Below the pieces are notes generated by a model that was given only the letters and a program-made list of their open reading frames with translations, was not told the origin of the DNA and searched no databases. Shown one piece after another: positions 28,200 through 36,458 of a stretch of DNA of 64,000 nt (positions are counted from its first letter, which is position 1; the number at the start of each line of letters is the position of its first letter). The DNA comes from CAVZBW01 sp963778465 (GTDB taxonomy: Bacteria > Actinomycetota > Acidimicrobiia > Acidimicrobiales > RAAP-2): positions 2,937,508-3,001,507 of the forward strand of contig CAVZUK010000003.1 in the NCBI GenBank assembly GCA_963778465.1. The letters run 5' to 3'. The position numbers and the translations under genes are program-made.

Positions 28200-29261
28200 T
28201 TGCGCGCACGGCGGCACCGGTCCGCATTGGTGGCGGTGGGCCTCGCCCTGGGCGCCTCAGCCGTGCTTGGATCCGGAGCCGGCCTGCCGGCGTTGGCGGG
28301 CACGGCGCTGGCTGGCACGGCGTCGGCCAAGCCGACAGCATCCGGCACGGCGTCGGCCAAGCCGACAGCATCCGGTACGGCGTCGGCCCAGCCGGCAACA
28401 TCGGGCACGGCGGCACCGTCGGGCGCCGCCAGCCCGGCGTCCGTCTTCTACCTGGACCTCGGCGCCTCCGTCTCGGTCGGCGTCCAACCCTCGCCGTGGG
28501 CCCCGCACGGCGCACCGACCCGTCGGGGCTTCGCCAACGATCTCGTGCGACGCGAAGCCCGTGCGGGACTCCACCTGCGCCTCGTCGAAGTGGGCTGCCC
28601 CGGCGAGACGGTCGAGAGCATGGTCAGCGGGTTCGACCGCTGCTACCGCCCACCGGCGTCACAGCTGGCCACGGCGGTCGCCTTCCTGCGCGCGCATCAC
28701 CGCGATCGGGGCATCGTCACGGTCGATATCGGGTTCAACGACGTCCGCCGCTGCCTCCGGGCCGCAGAGGTGCATGCCCGGTGCGTGGCGAGCGCCATCT
28801 CCCGGGTCGACCGGGCGCTGCCGGCCATCCTGCGTAGCCTGCGCCGTGCGGCCGGCCCGCATGTCCACATGATCGGGATCGGCCCCTACGACCCGTTTCT
28901 CGGCACCTACCTCGACGGCGCGCACGGTCGGGTCTTCGCCTCGAAGAGCCTGCAGGTCATGCAGCGTCTCACGCTCGTCGAGCAACGGGTGTACACGGCC
29001 GAGCACGTCAGCCTCGCCAACCTTCTGACGACGTTCGAGTCCTTCTCCCGGTCCCACGTGCGCTGGGGTCACCGGACGATGCTCCCGCTCGCCGTCGCCC
29101 GGATCTGCGCGTTGAGCTGGATGTGCCACGGCCCGCCGCTCGGACCCAACATCCATCCCGACGCCTCGGGCTACCGGCTCATCGCCGGGGCCGTCGCAAA
29201 GCTCCTCACGGAAAGGGGATGGGCCCCTCAGGTCTCCGAGGGCTCGCGGAGCGCGACCTGA
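28200..29261 (+). CDS. Secreted SGNH/GDSL-type hydrolase
   Basis: 353 aa from a TTG start that yields a signal peptide (basic LRARRHRS, then a hydrophobic core VAVGLALGASAVLG); GTG starts at 28230 or 28236 are alternatives. A TASAKPTASG repeat linker follows. Catalytic blocks: YLDLGASVSVG (Ser; GAS in place of GDS), VTVDIGFNDVRR (block III Asn), and NIHPDASGYRL (Asp/His dyad). Likely an extracellular lipase/esterase; substrate unknown. It begins 20 bases after mscS, and its end overlaps the convergent acyltransferase gene by 34 bases. Confidence 0.85.
   Translation: MRARRHRSALVAVGLALGASAVLGSGAGLPALAGTALAGTASAKPTASGTASAKPTASGTASAQPATSGTAAPSGAASPASVFYLDLGASVSVGVQPSPWAPHGAPTRRGFANDLVRREARAGLHLRLVEVGCPGETVESMVSGFDRCYRPPASQLATAVAFLRAHHRDRGIVTVDIGFNDVRRCLRAAEVHARCVASAISRVDRALPAILRSLRRAAGPHVHMIGIGPYDPFLGTYLDGAHGRVFASKSLQVMQRLTLVEQRVYTAEHVSLANLLTTFESFSRSHVRWGHRTMLPLAVARICALSWMCHGPPLGPNIHPDASGYRLIAGAVAKLLTERGWAPQVSEGSRSAT
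28317..28406 (+). repeat. 30-bp tandem repeat encoding the SGNH linker
   Basis: Three head-to-tail units of 30 bases encode TASAKPTASG, TASAKPTASG and TASAQPATSG. The first two differ by one base. The repeat forms an Ala/Thr/Pro linker between signal peptide and hydrolase domain, like wall-spanning linkers. Confidence 0.9.
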
Positions 29262-30364
29262 GGCCGCGGCGTCCGCGCCCCAAGCGGCAGCGGAAGCCAG
29301 GCAGGAAGAGCGAGCGGGGGCAGGGGCACCCGGCTGCGCCCGGTCAGGCTCTTGGCGAGCGGCGTGCGAGCCAGCAGCTCGGTCAGGAGGACGCAACCGA
29401 CGAAGATCAGGGCGACGGCCGCGAACACGACCAGGGGCCAGGGCACGACGGAGTTGAGCTCCTTCCAGCCGAGCCAGCCGAGGGGGAGGAGGATCAGCAC
29501 CTGCGCCAGGTAGACGCCGTAGGCGTCGTCCGATCCCCGGCGCACCAGGCGACGCGTCGTCGCTGATCGACCGGGCCGGACCAGGGCCACGCCCGCGAGG
29601 TACAAGACGGCGATCGCCGCGACGTTCCACGGGATCACGATCGGCTGGAAAGGGTCCGAGCTCGGCCCGAGCCAGCCGATGCCGTAGTGCGCTGCGCCGT
29701 AGAACCAGGCCTCGGCCAACAGCGCGGTGACCGCCGCGGCGACGAGGACCGCGGCGACGTGGTCGCACAGCCACCGGTGGACCCGGTCGAGGTGGAACGC
29801 CACGATCATCCCGGCCACGAGGTAGAGCTGGTACGACGTCATCTCGCGGCTCGCCCAGAAGCCCTCCATCCACGACGGCAGGAGGCCCCAGTGCATCACG
29901 CTGACGAGCAGCACCTGCACGGCGGCGCTCGCCAGGAGGATGCGGCCGTGATGGCTGCGGTGCTTGCGCAGCCAAACGAACAGCCACGGGAACACGACGT
30001 AGAACTGCAGCACCACGACGAGGAAGTAGAGCTGGTAGTAGCCGGTCGCGGTCACGTAGCCGAGGTGCCCCATCGAGGACCAGAACCCGCCGGGATCGGA
30101 CGGCAACGTCACCAGGAAGTACACGAGTGTCCAGCACGCGTACGGCAGCCCGACCGAGACGAGGCGACGCCGCCCGTACGAGGGCAGGTGGATCCCCTCG
30201 AGCTCCAGGCAGCTGTACGTGAGCATGCACGCCGAGACGAAGAGGAAGCCCTCCCGCATGACGTGGAGCAGCATCAGCGAACCCCCGAGCGCGAGGGTCG
30301 CGGAGGGCGCGAAGGCGATGAGCGAATGCGTGGAGACGACTCCGATCTGCTTGACCGGCCGCAT
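29228..30364 (-). CDS. Acyltransferase-3-family membrane protein
   Basis: 378 aa with about ten membrane segments. The family N-terminus MRPVKQIGVVSTHSLI and the segments LLHVMREGFLFVSACML and DAYGVYLAQVLILLPLGW are typical of integral acyltransferases that O-acylate sugars, antibiotics or lipids. Only this ATG is available, but the codons just before it read RLEHIDA, which I recall as conserved in homologues, and the frame has no start codon back to the upstream stop; the true start may be unusual. A proline/arginine-rich tail follows. Last gene of the comA operon, 162 bases after the ligase. Confidence 0.8.
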   Translation of the reverse strand: MRPVKQIGVVSTHSLIAFAPSATLALGGSLMLLHVMREGFLFVSACMLTYSCLELEGIHLPSYGRRRLVSVGLPYACWTLVYFLVTLPSDPGGFWSSMGHLGYVTATGYYQLYFLVVVLQFYVVFPWLFVWLRKHRSHHGRILLASAAVQVLLVSVMHWGLLPSWMEGFWASREMTSYQLYLVAGMIVAFHLDRVHRWLCDHVAAVLVAAAVTALLAEAWFYGAAHYGIGWLGPSSDPFQPIVIPWNVAAIAVLYLAGVALVRPGRSATTRRLVRRGSDDAYGVYLAQVLILLPLGWLGWKELNSVVPWPLVVFAAVALIFVGCVLLTELLARTPLAKSLTGRSRVPLPPLALPAWLPLPLGARTPRPQVALREPSET

Positions 30365-30526
30365 CGCGTCGATGTGCTCCAGCCGCTGGCGGGTGCCGCC
30401 CTTCGGACGCGAGTCGGCGGCCCTCCCCGATCCGGCGTCGGTCTCGCGCCGGCGCCGGGGCGACCGCAGCCACGGGCGTCTCCGCCGGAGCTTCGACGCG
30501 GGGAGCGGCCGTAGCGAGCGGCGGGT

Positions 30527-32242
30527 TCACGCGACGTGGAGGGTGAGCGTCGGCACCGGCGGCCGGTCGCGGACCTCGCTCCGCCGGACCTTCCCCGTGG
30601 CGCCGACGGGGAGCGCATCCACGAGATGCAGCGCGGCGGGTCGCCTGCTGCGGACCACCTTCGTGAGGAGGCGACGGCGCAGCTCCTCCAACACCTGGGC
30701 CGCCGCGGCACGGTCCGGGCGGGCCGACGGGTCGACGGTGAGGTAGACCACGGGCACCTGGCCGAACACCTCGTCGGGCTCGGGCACCACCGCCACTGCG
30801 GCCACCCGGGGGTCGGCCAGGACCGCCTGCTCGAGCTCGCGGGGGAGGATCTTCTCCCCGCTCCGGTTGATGACGTCGTCGTCGCGACCCACGAGGGTCA
30901 GGTAACCCTCGGCGTCGAGGAAGCCGAGGTCACCGGTGCGGAGCCATCCCTCTGCGTCGATGCGGGCATCGTGCTCGGCGCTGGCGTAGGAGGTGATCAC
31001 CGACGGCCCCCGCACCTCGACCTCACCCACCACCCCGGGGGCGCAGCACGTCTTGGAGGCTCGGCCCGCGTCCCCGTCGTGGTTCCCCGACACCGGCTCG
31101 AGCCGCCGCACCACACGCAGCTCGACGCCGACGGGGACGCCGACGGTGCCGGGCTTGCGGCGTCCGTCGAGCGGGTTCGCCGTGATCTGGCTCGCCGCCT
31201 CGGTCATCCCGTAGCTCTCGAGGACGGCGACGCCGGTCGCCGCCTCGAACCGGGCCAGCGTCGCCGGAGCGAGCGGGGCGGACGCCGAGCGGACGAAACG
31301 GATCCCCGACGGGACGGCTTCGCCCGGCTGGAGGTCGCCGAGGCGCGCCACGATGGCCGGGACGGCGTTGATCCACGAGATCTCCCGGCGGCCCATGAGC
31401 TCCCAAAACCCCCGACGGTGGAAGCGATCGTCGAGGACGACCGTCGCCCCGGCCGCCAGGCTGGCCAGCAGCGCGACCACCTCGGCGTTGACGTGGAACA
31501 GCGGGAGCGGATTGAAGCAACGGTCGCGCTCGTCGAGGCCGTGGTGGCGCGCCACCGCTGCGGCCGTCGTCATGAGCTGGGAGACGGAGAGCGCCACCAG
31601 CTTGGGCGCACCGGTCGTGCCCGAGGACGACAGCACCACGCCGCCCCCGCCGGTCCCGCCATCAGCGAAGCGGCGCGACGTCGCACGAGAGGCGTCGCCA
31701 CGGGGATCGGTCGCGGCCCAGAGCCTGCCCCCTGGGTCGGTGGGCGAGCTCGACCGCATGCCGATCTCGACGGGTTCGCCCGACCGCCGCGGGCCTCGGG
31801 CCCTCGGATCGCCGCCCGCCGCACGCAGGGTGGCCGGCCAGCGCACCGCGCCGGGCGCGTCGTCGGAGACGAGCACGTCTACACCGATGCGCTCCAGGGC
31901 GGCGTCGGACGTCTCCGGGGCCGCCGCCGGATCGATCGGCGCAGCCCAACGACCACCCAGCCAGGTGGCCAGCAGCAGCGCGCCCAGCTGCATCGGGTCC
32001 TGCACCGCCAGGCCGACGATCCCGTCGCGCTCGACGCCGACCTGGTCCAAGGTGGCGTCCCACCACCCAGCAAGGTCCGACAGATCCATCAGGGAGAGCC
32101 CGCGGTCGCACCGTGCGTCCTCGAGGAAGGCGCGGTTGCCGTGTCGGACCGCCCAATGATGGACCTGGGCGGACAGATCGCTGCCAGCGTCGTCGAGCTC
32201 GCGCCGGTCGTCCGCCGCGAGATCGGCGGCCAGGCTCGACAT
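30527..32242 (-). CDS. Acyl-CoA synthetase / AMP-forming ligase
   Basis: 571 aa class I adenylate-forming enzyme. Motifs in order: VVLSSSGTTGAPKLVALS (P-loop), NPLPLFHVNAEVVALLASLA, VLESYGMTEAASQI, WLRTGDLGFLDAEGYLTLVG, RDDDVINRSGEKILPRELE and the C-terminal catalytic Lys in GATGKVRR. Overall closest in pattern to fatty-acyl or oxalate-CoA-ligase-like enzymes; the substrate is not evident. A low-complexity insert (DPRARGPRRSGEP) lies before the P-loop. Five bases after the VOC gene, in an operon with ComA. Confidence 0.88.
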   Translation of the reverse strand: MSSLAADLAADDRRELDDAGSDLSAQVHHWAVRHGNRAFLEDARCDRGLSLMDLSDLAGWWDATLDQVGVERDGIVGLAVQDPMQLGALLLATWLGGRWAAPIDPAAAPETSDAALERIGVDVLVSDDAPGAVRWPATLRAAGGDPRARGPRRSGEPVEIGMRSSSPTDPGGRLWAATDPRGDASRATSRRFADGGTGGGGVVLSSSGTTGAPKLVALSVSQLMTTAAAVARHHGLDERDRCFNPLPLFHVNAEVVALLASLAAGATVVLDDRFHRRGFWELMGRREISWINAVPAIVARLGDLQPGEAVPSGIRFVRSASAPLAPATLARFEAATGVAVLESYGMTEAASQITANPLDGRRKPGTVGVPVGVELRVVRRLEPVSGNHDGDAGRASKTCCAPGVVGEVEVRGPSVITSYASAEHDARIDAEGWLRTGDLGFLDAEGYLTLVGRDDDVINRSGEKILPRELEQAVLADPRVAAVAVVPEPDEVFGQVPVVYLTVDPSARPDRAAAAQVLEELRRRLLTKVVRSRRPAALHLVDALPVGATGKVRRSEVRDRPPVPTLTLHVA

Positions 32243-32247
32243 CGTCC

Positions 32248-32655
32248 TCAGTACCTCATCCGAGGGTCGTCGTAGTGCTTGAACTCGATCAGGTTGTCCG
32301 AGGGGTCCCGCACCACGAACGTCCGGTGGCGCTCCACCCGGTCCGCGAACCGCGTCGAGACGTCGGCGAAGAACGGGATCTTCCGGTGTTCGCAGAGGCG
32401 GTGCAACCGGTCGAAGTCCTCCCCGTCGTAGAAGGTGACTCCGAAGTGCCGCGGATACAGCTCGGGCGCCACCGGTGGTCCCTCCGGCTCGTCGCTCAGG
32501 TGGCACACGAGCTGGTCCCCAAAGAAGTCGAGGGTGATGCGGTCCTCGTACCGCCGTGCCAGCTTGCAGCCCAGGCCGTCGACGTAGAACTCCTCGCTGG
32601 CGCGAAGGTCGTACGCCGGCACCGCGAGATGGAAGACGTCGCGGGTGTTCCTCAC
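32248..32655 (-). CDS. VOC-family (glyoxalase/dioxygenase-like) protein
   Basis: 135 aa with two beta-alpha-beta-beta-beta modules. Likely metal ligands: His in DVFHLAVPAYDL, His in YPRHFGVTFYD, Glu in DNLIEFKHYDD. The LRASEEFYVDGLG stretch is the usual VOC first module. The family covers isomerases, dioxygenases and resistance proteins, so the reaction is open. GTG start. Its position between comA-like and ligase genes suggests a shared small-molecule pathway. Confidence 0.85.
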   Translation of the reverse strand: MRNTRDVFHLAVPAYDLRASEEFYVDGLGCKLARRYEDRITLDFFGDQLVCHLSDEPEGPPVAPELYPRHFGVTFYDGEDFDRLHRLCEHRKIPFFADVSTRFADRVERHRTFVVRDPSDNLIEFKHYDDPRMRY

Positions 32656-32676
32656 GGGGCCACATCCATCAACGAA

Positions 32677-32703
32677 GCAGCCGATGCAGCCGATGCAGCC
32701 GAA
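32677..32703. repeat. 9-bp tandem repeat in the comA-VOC gap
   Basis: GCAGCCGAT at 32677 and 32686, then GCAGCCGAA at 32695, three units without interruption, inside the 82-base gap between the comA-like and VOC genes. No start or stop explains it. Confidence 0.75.
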
Positions 32704-32737
32704 CCAGTCAAAGAACCCGAAGGCCGGCGCCGGGCCC

Positions 32738-33565
32738 TCACGACGCGATGGCCGGAGGGCGCAGCGTGCTGACGGTCGCCGGCAGGCGGGAGGCGGTGGT
32801 GTCGAGGGAGAGCAGCGTGTCGGCGCGAAGGCCACGGCGCAGGGTCTCTAAGGCCACGAGATCGGTGGCGGCGATGTTGCCGAGGTTGACGTCGGGTCCC
32901 ACCCGCTCGATGAAGAAGCCCTGCAGGGCCGACGTGGGCGCCTCGAACAGGAGGAGGTCGGCCGGGATGCCCGACGACAGGATGTCCTCGACCAACCCGA
33001 CACGCACCTCGCCGTCCGCGCGGCAGATGCCCGACCGCCCGCTCTCTCGGGCCTCGAGGGTGACCGACTTCGCACCGGCATCCAGGTCCTCGTTGATGCA
33101 CTGGATCCACCGGCTGGGCGGCAGGTTGGCGGACCGCTCGGCGGACTTGAAGCCGACCTCCGAGACCACGGAGAAGTCCCGGCTGAGGCGCCGGATGTAA
33201 CGCGCCTTCTCCGCATTGGACAGGTCGATCGTGCCGTTGGACACCTCGACGTAGCGGCAACCGAGCCGCGTGCAGAGCTCGCAGTAGTCGTCCAGCCGGT
33301 CCTGGAGGAGGTGTTTCTCGAAGAGCGTGCCGCCGAGGTAGAAGTCGATGCCGTGCTCGTTCAAGACGGCGATCTTGCGCTCGACGACGGCACTCACGAC
33401 CGCCGTGCCCCAACCGAACTTGACCAGGTCGACGTACTCGGCCGCGCTCTCGACGACGTCGGCGAAGTAGCCGGAGGGCAGTCCCCCGTCGAGCATCATC
33501 GTGAGCCCCTTCGTGCGGGGCTTGTGGTCTCGTTCGGGAAGGTCCAACCGTGAGCGGTCCGTCAT
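32738..33565 (-). CDS. comA: Phosphosulfolactate synthase (ComA) family protein
   Basis: 275 aa TIM-barrel protein matching ComA: KPRTKGLTMMLDGGLPSGYF, VKFGWGTAVV, GIDFYLGGTLFEKHL, CRYVEVSNGTIDLS, VVSEVGFKS and LLLFEAPTSALQ. ComA adds sulfite to phosphoenolpyruvate, the first step of archaeal coenzyme M synthesis; bacterial homologues serve sulfolactate or CoM synthesis, and plant HSA32 is a relative with a heat-stress role, so function is not certain. No comB or comC is present nearby. ATG start; first gene of a four-gene operon. Confidence 0.85.
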   Translation of the reverse strand: MTDRSRLDLPERDHKPRTKGLTMMLDGGLPSGYFADVVESAAEYVDLVKFGWGTAVVSAVVERKIAVLNEHGIDFYLGGTLFEKHLLQDRLDDYCELCTRLGCRYVEVSNGTIDLSNAEKARYIRRLSRDFSVVSEVGFKSAERSANLPPSRWIQCINEDLDAGAKSVTLEARESGRSGICRADGEVRVGLVEDILSSGIPADLLLFEAPTSALQGFFIERVGPDVNLGNIAATDLVALETLRRGLRADTLLSLDTTASRLPATVSTLRPPAIAS

Positions 33566-33730
33566 CTCCTACACCTCGCTCGCAATCTGTGCTCGGTCCG
33601 CTCGGTCCGTGCCCGGCTCCGAGCTCGCGATCCGTGTGATCCCTCGTCTATCGGAGCTCACTCGGAGATTGCTGAGAGGTCCCTCAAGGACCGCTGAGAT
33701 TCCGAAGATTTAGCGCACGCTTATGTTGAC

Positions 33731-33752
33731 GAACCGTCTGGTCACACGGTTC
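33731..33752. terminator. Hairpin overlapping the aroE stop
   Basis: GAACCGT (33731-33737) and ACGGTTC (33746-33752) form a perfect 7-bp stem with an 8-base loop. The right arm covers part of the aroE stop codon. No T-tract follows. It probably ends the long backbone transcript and separates it from the comA operon. Confidence 0.5.
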
Positions 33753-34632
33753 AGCGGGAGCTCTCGGCCTCCTCTGCCGCCCTCCACATCGCCTCCACCG
33801 GGACGGCCATCCCGGTCCAACGCTCCAGCTGGACCGCGGCCTGGTGGACCAGCATCCCGAGCCCCCCGGACACCCTCGCGCCGCGCCTCTCGGCCTCGGC
33901 GAGCCAGGGCGTGACCCTCGGGTGGTAGACGAGGTCGCTCACCACCTGGTCCGCACCGAGCAGGTCGGCCGGCACGAGCGCGGGCTCTCCCTCGGCCGGC
34001 CCGCCGAGCATGCCGACCGGCGTGGCGTTGACGACGAGGTCGGCGCTCCCGGCGAGCCGAGCGGCCTCCTCGACCGTTGCCGCGATCCCGGCCGCCCCGG
34101 CCAGCTCGGCGGTCGCGGCGGCGCGGGCCCGATCCCTGGCCACCACGGCGATCCTCGCCGCCCCCGCTTCCGCGAGGGCGAGCACCACGGCGCGCGCCGC
34201 TCCGCCCGCCCCGGCGACCAGGCAGGTGCGCCCACGCGGCTCGATCCCGCTCGAGCGGCGCAGCGACTCGAGGAACCCGCTGCCGTCGGTGTTGATCCCG
34301 ATCACGTCCGAGCCCCGGCGGACGCAGCAATTGACCGCGCCCAGGCGGCGCGCCACCGGATCGAGCTCGTCGACCAGCTCGGCCATCGCCGACTTGTGCG
34401 GCATCGTCACCGAGAGGCCGGCCAACCCGAGGTCGCGGACGGCGGCGGCGGCGGAGCGCGTCGCGCCCGGCGGCACACGAAACCCGACCGAGACCCAGTC
34501 GAGGCCGAGAGAGCCGAAGGCCGTGTTGTGCAGGAGCGGGGAAAGCGAGTGGTCGACCGGGTCGCCGATGACGCCGACGACGGTCGTGGCGGCCGAGGGC
34601 CAGCGTCCGTGTGCGGGACGATCGAGGGGCAC
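33751..34632 (-). CDS. aroE: Shikimate dehydrogenase
   Basis: NADPH-dependent reduction of 3-dehydroshikimate; supplies chorismate for the trp and menaquinone genes of this window. 293 aa with GDPVDHSLSPLLHNTAF (shikimate Ser pair), SVTMPHKSAMAE (catalytic Lys), INTDGSGF (catalytic Asp), VAGAGGAARAVVLALAEAG (NADP loop) and GLGMLVHQAAVQLERWTG. GTG start, five bases after the mltG stop. Confidence 0.95.
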   Translation of the reverse strand: MPLDRPAHGRWPSAATTVVGVIGDPVDHSLSPLLHNTAFGSLGLDWVSVGFRVPPGATRSAAAAVRDLGLAGLSVTMPHKSAMAELVDELDPVARRLGAVNCCVRRGSDVIGINTDGSGFLESLRRSSGIEPRGRTCLVAGAGGAARAVVLALAEAGAARIAVVARDRARAAATAELAGAAGIAATVEEAARLAGSADLVVNATPVGMLGGPAEGEPALVPADLLGADQVVSDLVYHPRVTPWLAEAERRGARVSGGLGMLVHQAAVQLERWTGMAVPVEAMWRAAEEAESSR

Positions 34633-34637
34633 CGCCC

Positions 34638-35966
34638 TCAGCCCAGGCCCCTCTGGCGGGCCAGGGCCTCGTTGGCCAGCTGCCCGGCGTAGGTACTGGA
34701 GAAGGCCTCGACGCCCGACTTGGTCACGACGACGAAGTAGAGCCACGAGCCCGCCGGCGGATGGGCGGCGGCGTGGAGGGACGCCTCGCTCGGGAAGGCG
34801 ATCGGGGTGGGCGTGAGCCCCTTGTGCAGGTACGTGTTGTAGGGGGTGTCGGTCCGGAGGTCCTGCTCCGTCACCGCCCCACCGTCGCGCCCGAGCGAGT
34901 AGAGCACGGTCGAGTCCATCTGCAGGGGCATGCCCGCGGCCAAGCGGTTGTAGATGACCCGCGATACGCCGCCCAGGTTCACGGGGTACACGCCCTCCTT
35001 CTCGACGATCGACGCGACGGTCACCAGCTGGTTCGGCGAGAGCCCGAGCGCCGCGGCCGCCGCCGGCGTGGCCCCGGCCGCGGTGGCCACCTGGTTGAAG
35101 CGACTGACCATCTTCTGCAGGACCTGGCGGTCCGTCTCGCCGGGGAGGATGTAGTAGGTCCCCGGCGCCACGAGGCCCTCGAGATTGTTCGACCCAGGCA
35201 CCTCGTAGGGGGACGTCACCTCCCCGCTCTTTGCGGTGGCGAGAAAGGCGTTGGCGTCCGTCCCCGTCACGTCCGCGTAGCGCTGCGCGAGCTCCGACAT
35301 GGTGAGGCCGGCCGGGACGTCGATCGCGAGCACGTTGGGCCCCTGGGCCAGGCTCGCGTGCGGACTCGCGAAGGACACGTTCTCGTGCATGAGGTAGGAG
35401 CCGGGGCGGATGGTGGGCGTCCCGTGGAAGAAGAGGAAGATCTTGAAGGCGAACCCGCTCGTCACCACCTTGTCCTTGGCTAGGTCGGACACCACGTCTC
35501 CGGACGCCTCGCCCTGCTGGACCGAGATCACGACCTGCTTGCCGGGCCCCCCTCCGGGGTGCGCCTGGAGCTCGTACCACCCGACAAATGCCGCGATGAC
35601 GAGCACGACGACTCCGAGCGCAACAAGCGCGATCCGTCGGCGCCGGCGCACCACGGCACGGCGTCGTGCGCGTTGGCGCCCACCCCCCGCCGGCGGCTCC
35701 GCGGCTCCGGGCGGCGGGGTCGAAGCGCCACGCGACTCGGCGTCCGGTGGCGCCAGGACCGAATCGCCATCGAACGGCTGCTGCGCCGAGGCTGCATCGA
35801 ATGGCGGTGCCGAATCGGCATCGAACGGCTGCTGCGCCGAACCTGCCTCCGGCGGCGCTTCCGGCGTCCCCGGCACCCCCGACGCCCACGCAGCGGCGTC
35901 CGCGCCCCCCACGCCTCCCTCGCTTCCCGCGCCCTCCTGGCGCTCGCGCTCCTCTTCGACGGTCAC
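34638..35966 (-). CDS. mltG: Endolytic murein transglycosylase
   Basis: Cleaves nascent glycan strands in the periplasmic space. 442 aa: a cytoplasmic Ala/Pro/Gly-rich N-terminus of about 105 residues with AQQPFD-type repeats, a basic stop-transfer (RRRAVVRRRRR), one membrane segment (IALVALGVVVLVIAAFVGWY), a LysM-like part, and the YceG domain with catalytic Glu in LVTVASIVEKEGVYP plus VIYNRLAAGMPLQMDSTVLY and DTPYNTYLHKGLTPTPI. GTG start. Same position next to ruvX and aroE as in other actinobacteria. Confidence 0.95.
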   Translation of the reverse strand: MTVEEERERQEGAGSEGGVGGADAAAWASGVPGTPEAPPEAGSAQQPFDADSAPPFDAASAQQPFDGDSVLAPPDAESRGASTPPPGAAEPPAGGGRQRARRRAVVRRRRRIALVALGVVVLVIAAFVGWYELQAHPGGGPGKQVVISVQQGEASGDVVSDLAKDKVVTSGFAFKIFLFFHGTPTIRPGSYLMHENVSFASPHASLAQGPNVLAIDVPAGLTMSELAQRYADVTGTDANAFLATAKSGEVTSPYEVPGSNNLEGLVAPGTYYILPGETDRQVLQKMVSRFNQVATAAGATPAAAAALGLSPNQLVTVASIVEKEGVYPVNLGGVSRVIYNRLAAGMPLQMDSTVLYSLGRDGGAVTEQDLRTDTPYNTYLHKGLTPTPIAFPSEASLHAAAHPPAGSWLYFVVVTKSGVEAFSSTYAGQLANEALARQRGLG

Positions 35967-35981
35967 GGCCCTCGCCTTCGG

Positions 35982-36458
35982 TCAGGCCCGGGCCGAGCCC
36001 GGACCGACCGGGCGCCGCGTCGCGTCCAGCCAGGCCTGGAGCAGCACGGCGGCGGCGGCGGCGTCGACCACGGCCCGGCGCTCACGCCCGCGGTGCCCCG
36101 CCTCCGCCAGGGCGGCGTGCGCGGACGTGGTGGTAAAGCGCTCGTCAACGGTCTCGACCGTGATGCCCTCTGGCTCCAACATGCGCCGCAAGGTTGCCAC
36201 CTCGTCGAGCGCTCGTTGCGCCGCGGGGCCCCTCGAGCCGTCGAGCGAGAGCGGAAGCCCGACCACGACGACGTTCACCTCGGCCTCCCCAGCTGCCGAG
36301 ACGATGGCACGGGCGTCCCCCTCTCGATCCCCCTTGCGAGGCAGCACCCGCCAGGGCGAGGCGAGGGTGCGGGACCGGTCGCTCCGGGCCAGGCCGATCC
36401 GGCGGGTCCCGAGGTCGACGCCCAGGACCGCTCCGGGGCGAGACTCGGGTGCCGTCAC
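35982..36458 (-). CDS. ruvX: YqgF/RuvX RNase H-fold protein
   Basis: 158 aa putative Holliday-junction resolvase, also implicated in 16S rRNA 5' processing in E. coli. Shows GVDLGTRRIGLARSD (first Asp), VVVGLPLSLDGSRGPAAQ, VDERFTTTSAHAAL (Glu) and AVVDAAAAAVLLQAWLD (last Asp). GTG start overlaps the alaS stop (GTGA). Confidence 0.93.
   Translation of the reverse strand: MTAPESRPGAVLGVDLGTRRIGLARSDRSRTLASPWRVLPRKGDREGDARAIVSAAGEAEVNVVVVGLPLSLDGSRGPAAQRALDEVATLRRMLEPEGITVETVDERFTTTSAHAALAEAGHRGRERRAVVDAAAAAVLLQAWLDATRRPVGPGSARA

Noticed and set aside
25740..29261. A 1173-codon frame joining mscS and the SGNH hydrolase as one protein
   Set aside because: The part before 27195 is antisense to rodA and DUF151; the join is a by-product of the mscS frameshift, as the true MscS tail ends at 28179 in the other frame and the hydrolase has its own signal peptide.
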